Source of the DNA: Patescibacteria group bacterium
Lineage (GTDB): Bacteria > Patescibacteriota > Patescibacteriia > Patescibacteriales > UBA12465
Reading direction: 5' to 3'
DNA length: 5,842 nt
NCBI GenBank assembly: GCA_021734825.1
Contig: JAIPIE010000047.1
Span: forward strand, 1-5,842
In this document: positions 5,089 through 5,842 of the stretch, piece after piece
Numbering within the stretch: the first letter of the stretch is position 1
How the letters are laid out: the number at the start of each line of letters is the position of its first letter
The notes under the pieces: generated by a model
What the model was told of the DNA's origin: nothing
What the model saw: the letters and a program-made list of their open reading frames with translations, nothing else
Databases searched by the model: none
Made by a program: the position numbers and the translations under genes

Positions 5089-5589
5089 ATGCGCGTTCCC
5101 GTTCGTAAAGGAGAAATTGAGAATTTCAAAGCCAAAGACTATAGTCTTAGCCCAGCTAAATATCAGGAGCTTGAGCAGACTTTGGCGCGCCTTTTAAAGC
5201 GTCGGCCCCAGGAAGCGAAAGAGGTCAAACGACTGGCAGAAATGGGTGATTTTTCTGAAAACGTTGGTTATCAGCTGGCCAAAGGACGCCTTCGCGGCTT
5301 AAACCAAAGAATCTTAGACTTAGAAGATATGCTGAATAAAGCTGATATTGTGATACCTAATAATAATACTGATTCTGTGCAAATCGGGCATAAAGTAAGT
5401 CTTGAGGTTGATGGTGTCCAAAAAATGTATACAATCCTCGGAGCGAGTGAAAGTAATCCGGCAGCCGGTGTTATTTCTGCCTCTTCCCCGCTTGGTGCCG
5501 CTTTGCTTAATAAAAAAGTGGGTGATAAATTTGAGCTGGAGATAAACGGTAATAATAGACACTATCGTCTCAACAAGATTGAAATCTAA
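5089..5589 (+). CDS. greA: GreA/GreB-family transcript cleavage factor
   Basis: The 166-residue protein has both Gre domains. The N-terminal coiled coil (about 22-88) carries the acidic tip GDFSEN, whose D54 and E57 match the E. coli GreA Asp41/Glu44 pair that holds Mg2+ in the polymerase secondary channel. The C-terminal FKBP-like domain (about 95-166) has VSLEVDG, YTILGASESNP and SASSPLGAALLNKKVGD. Gre factors rescue backtracked RNA polymerase by stimulating cleavage of the RNA 3' end. An N-terminal extension (MRVPVRKGEIENFKAKDYS) of about 15-20 residues precedes the usual start of the coiled coil; I recall this from candidate-phyla Gre proteins. The ATG follows TTAAACAAT without a Shine-Dalgarno. 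The ABC-F gene follows after 5 nt, so the two are probably cotranscribed. After the acidic tip the sequence is NVGYQLAK where NAEYQLAK-like is common, a mild deviation. Confidence 0.93.
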   Translation: MRVPVRKGEIENFKAKDYSLSPAKYQELEQTLARLLKRRPQEAKEVKRLAEMGDFSENVGYQLAKGRLRGLNQRILDLEDMLNKADIVIPNNNTDSVQIGHKVSLEVDGVQKMYTILGASESNPAAGVISASSPLGAALLNKKVGDKFELEINGNNRHYRLNKIEI

Positions 5590-5594
5590 GAATT

Positions 5595-5842
5595 ATGTCT
5601 ATTTTATTACAGGCTAGCAACTTAAGTAAGGAATATAATGGCCAGAAAATATTTTCTGAGCTCTCTTTTAGTATTAATGATAAGCAGAAAATCGGCGTTA
5701 TTGGCGTTAACGGTGCTGGTAAATCAACTCTATTTAAAATTATCACTGGCGAAGAAGGCGCCGATGATGGTGAAATAATTACTCACAGTGATACTAATAT
5801 TGGCTACCTACAACAGAACGACGACTGGAGGGAAGGCGAAAG
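5595..5842 (+). CDS. ABC-F family ATPase, 5' part (runs off the right edge)
   Basis: Eighty-two codons are visible from ATG 5595. The protein opens MSILLQASNLSKEYNGQKIF, a typical first ABC domain beta strand with an aromatic residue (Y14) stacking on adenine. It has Walker A GVNGAGKST at 37-45 and a Q-loop in IGYLQQND near 69-76. The absence of any membrane segment and the IGYLQQ style point to the ABC-F family (Uup, EttA and relatives), soluble twin-ATPase proteins that act on the ribosome E site to resolve stalled or early elongation states, and in some cases confer antibiotic resistance. Confirming this needs the linker and second ATPase domain beyond the edge. The gene starts 5 nt after greA, which suggests one mRNA for a factor that frees polymerase and one that frees ribosomes. 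Confidence 0.85.
   Translation, partial: MSILLQASNLSKEYNGQKIFSELSFSINDKQKIGVIGVNGAGKSTLFKIITGEEGADDGEIITHSDTNIGYLQQNDDWREGE

Noticed and set aside
5320..5562. Minus-strand open frame of 80 codons
   Set aside because: Antisense shadow of the GreA C-terminal domain, which is clearly coding on the plus strand.
1..5842. Alternative genetic code (TGA as glycine), CRISPR array, tRNA or rRNA genes
   Set aside because: All conserved domains read through without in-frame TGA, no regularly spaced direct repeats are visible, and no tRNA-like cloverleaf or rRNA motif was recognised by eye.

Overview
The window is AT-rich and gene-dense, with short intergenic gaps. It probably comes from a member of the Candidate Phyla Radiation (Patescibacteria), perhaps a Parcubacteria-type lineage. 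Two things point there. The GreA-type protein has an N-terminal extension (MRVPVRK...) and the EVKRLAEMGDFSEN coiled-coil style that I associate with that group. In addition, nearly all start codons lack a Shine-Dalgarno sequence and sit behind A/T runs. This taxonomic call is inference. I see no in-frame TGA inside any conserved domain, so there is no sign of the TGA-to-glycine recoding used by some of these lineages.

Left part (1-850): a minus-strand reading frame leaves the window at the left edge. Its start lies inside a perfect 11-bp inverted repeat. It may be the 5' end of a transposase-like or other helix-turn-helix gene, but only about 33 codons are visible. Facing right is a short unrecognised operon: a 32-codon basic peptide overlapping by ATGA a small protein with one N-terminal membrane segment. 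That operon meets the next one head-on. Two terminator hairpins are interleaved with the two stop codons between 772 and 849.

Middle (844-2833, minus strand): a compact three-gene operon with its own promoter encodes an alpha/beta hydrolase of the GHSTGCQ type, a Nudix hydrolase with a perfect Nudix box, and a YgjP/DUF45 HExxH zinc hydrolase. Gaps between genes are 7 and 12 nt. The first ATG compatible with the promoter shortens the hydrolase by 21 residues from the longest reading frame.

Right part (2841-5842): a RhlE-like DEAD-box RNA helicase with a basic, disordered tail of about 255 residues runs on the minus strand and ends in a strong hairpin terminator. A divergent intergenic region of about 300 bases separates it from a plus-strand pair: greA (transcript-cleavage factor) and the start of an ABC-F translation ATPase, 5 nt apart. 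This region carries a good promoter for the helicase, a 19-bp palindrome overlapping that promoter's -35 box, two further inverted repeats, and a greA promoter. The helicase, GreA and ABC-F all act on RNA polymerase, RNA or the ribosome, so the right half is housekeeping expression machinery.

I do not see a clear new defence or mobile system. The least explained parts are the left-edge start/hairpin, the two-gene unknown operon with its interleaved terminators, and the palindrome at the helicase promoter.
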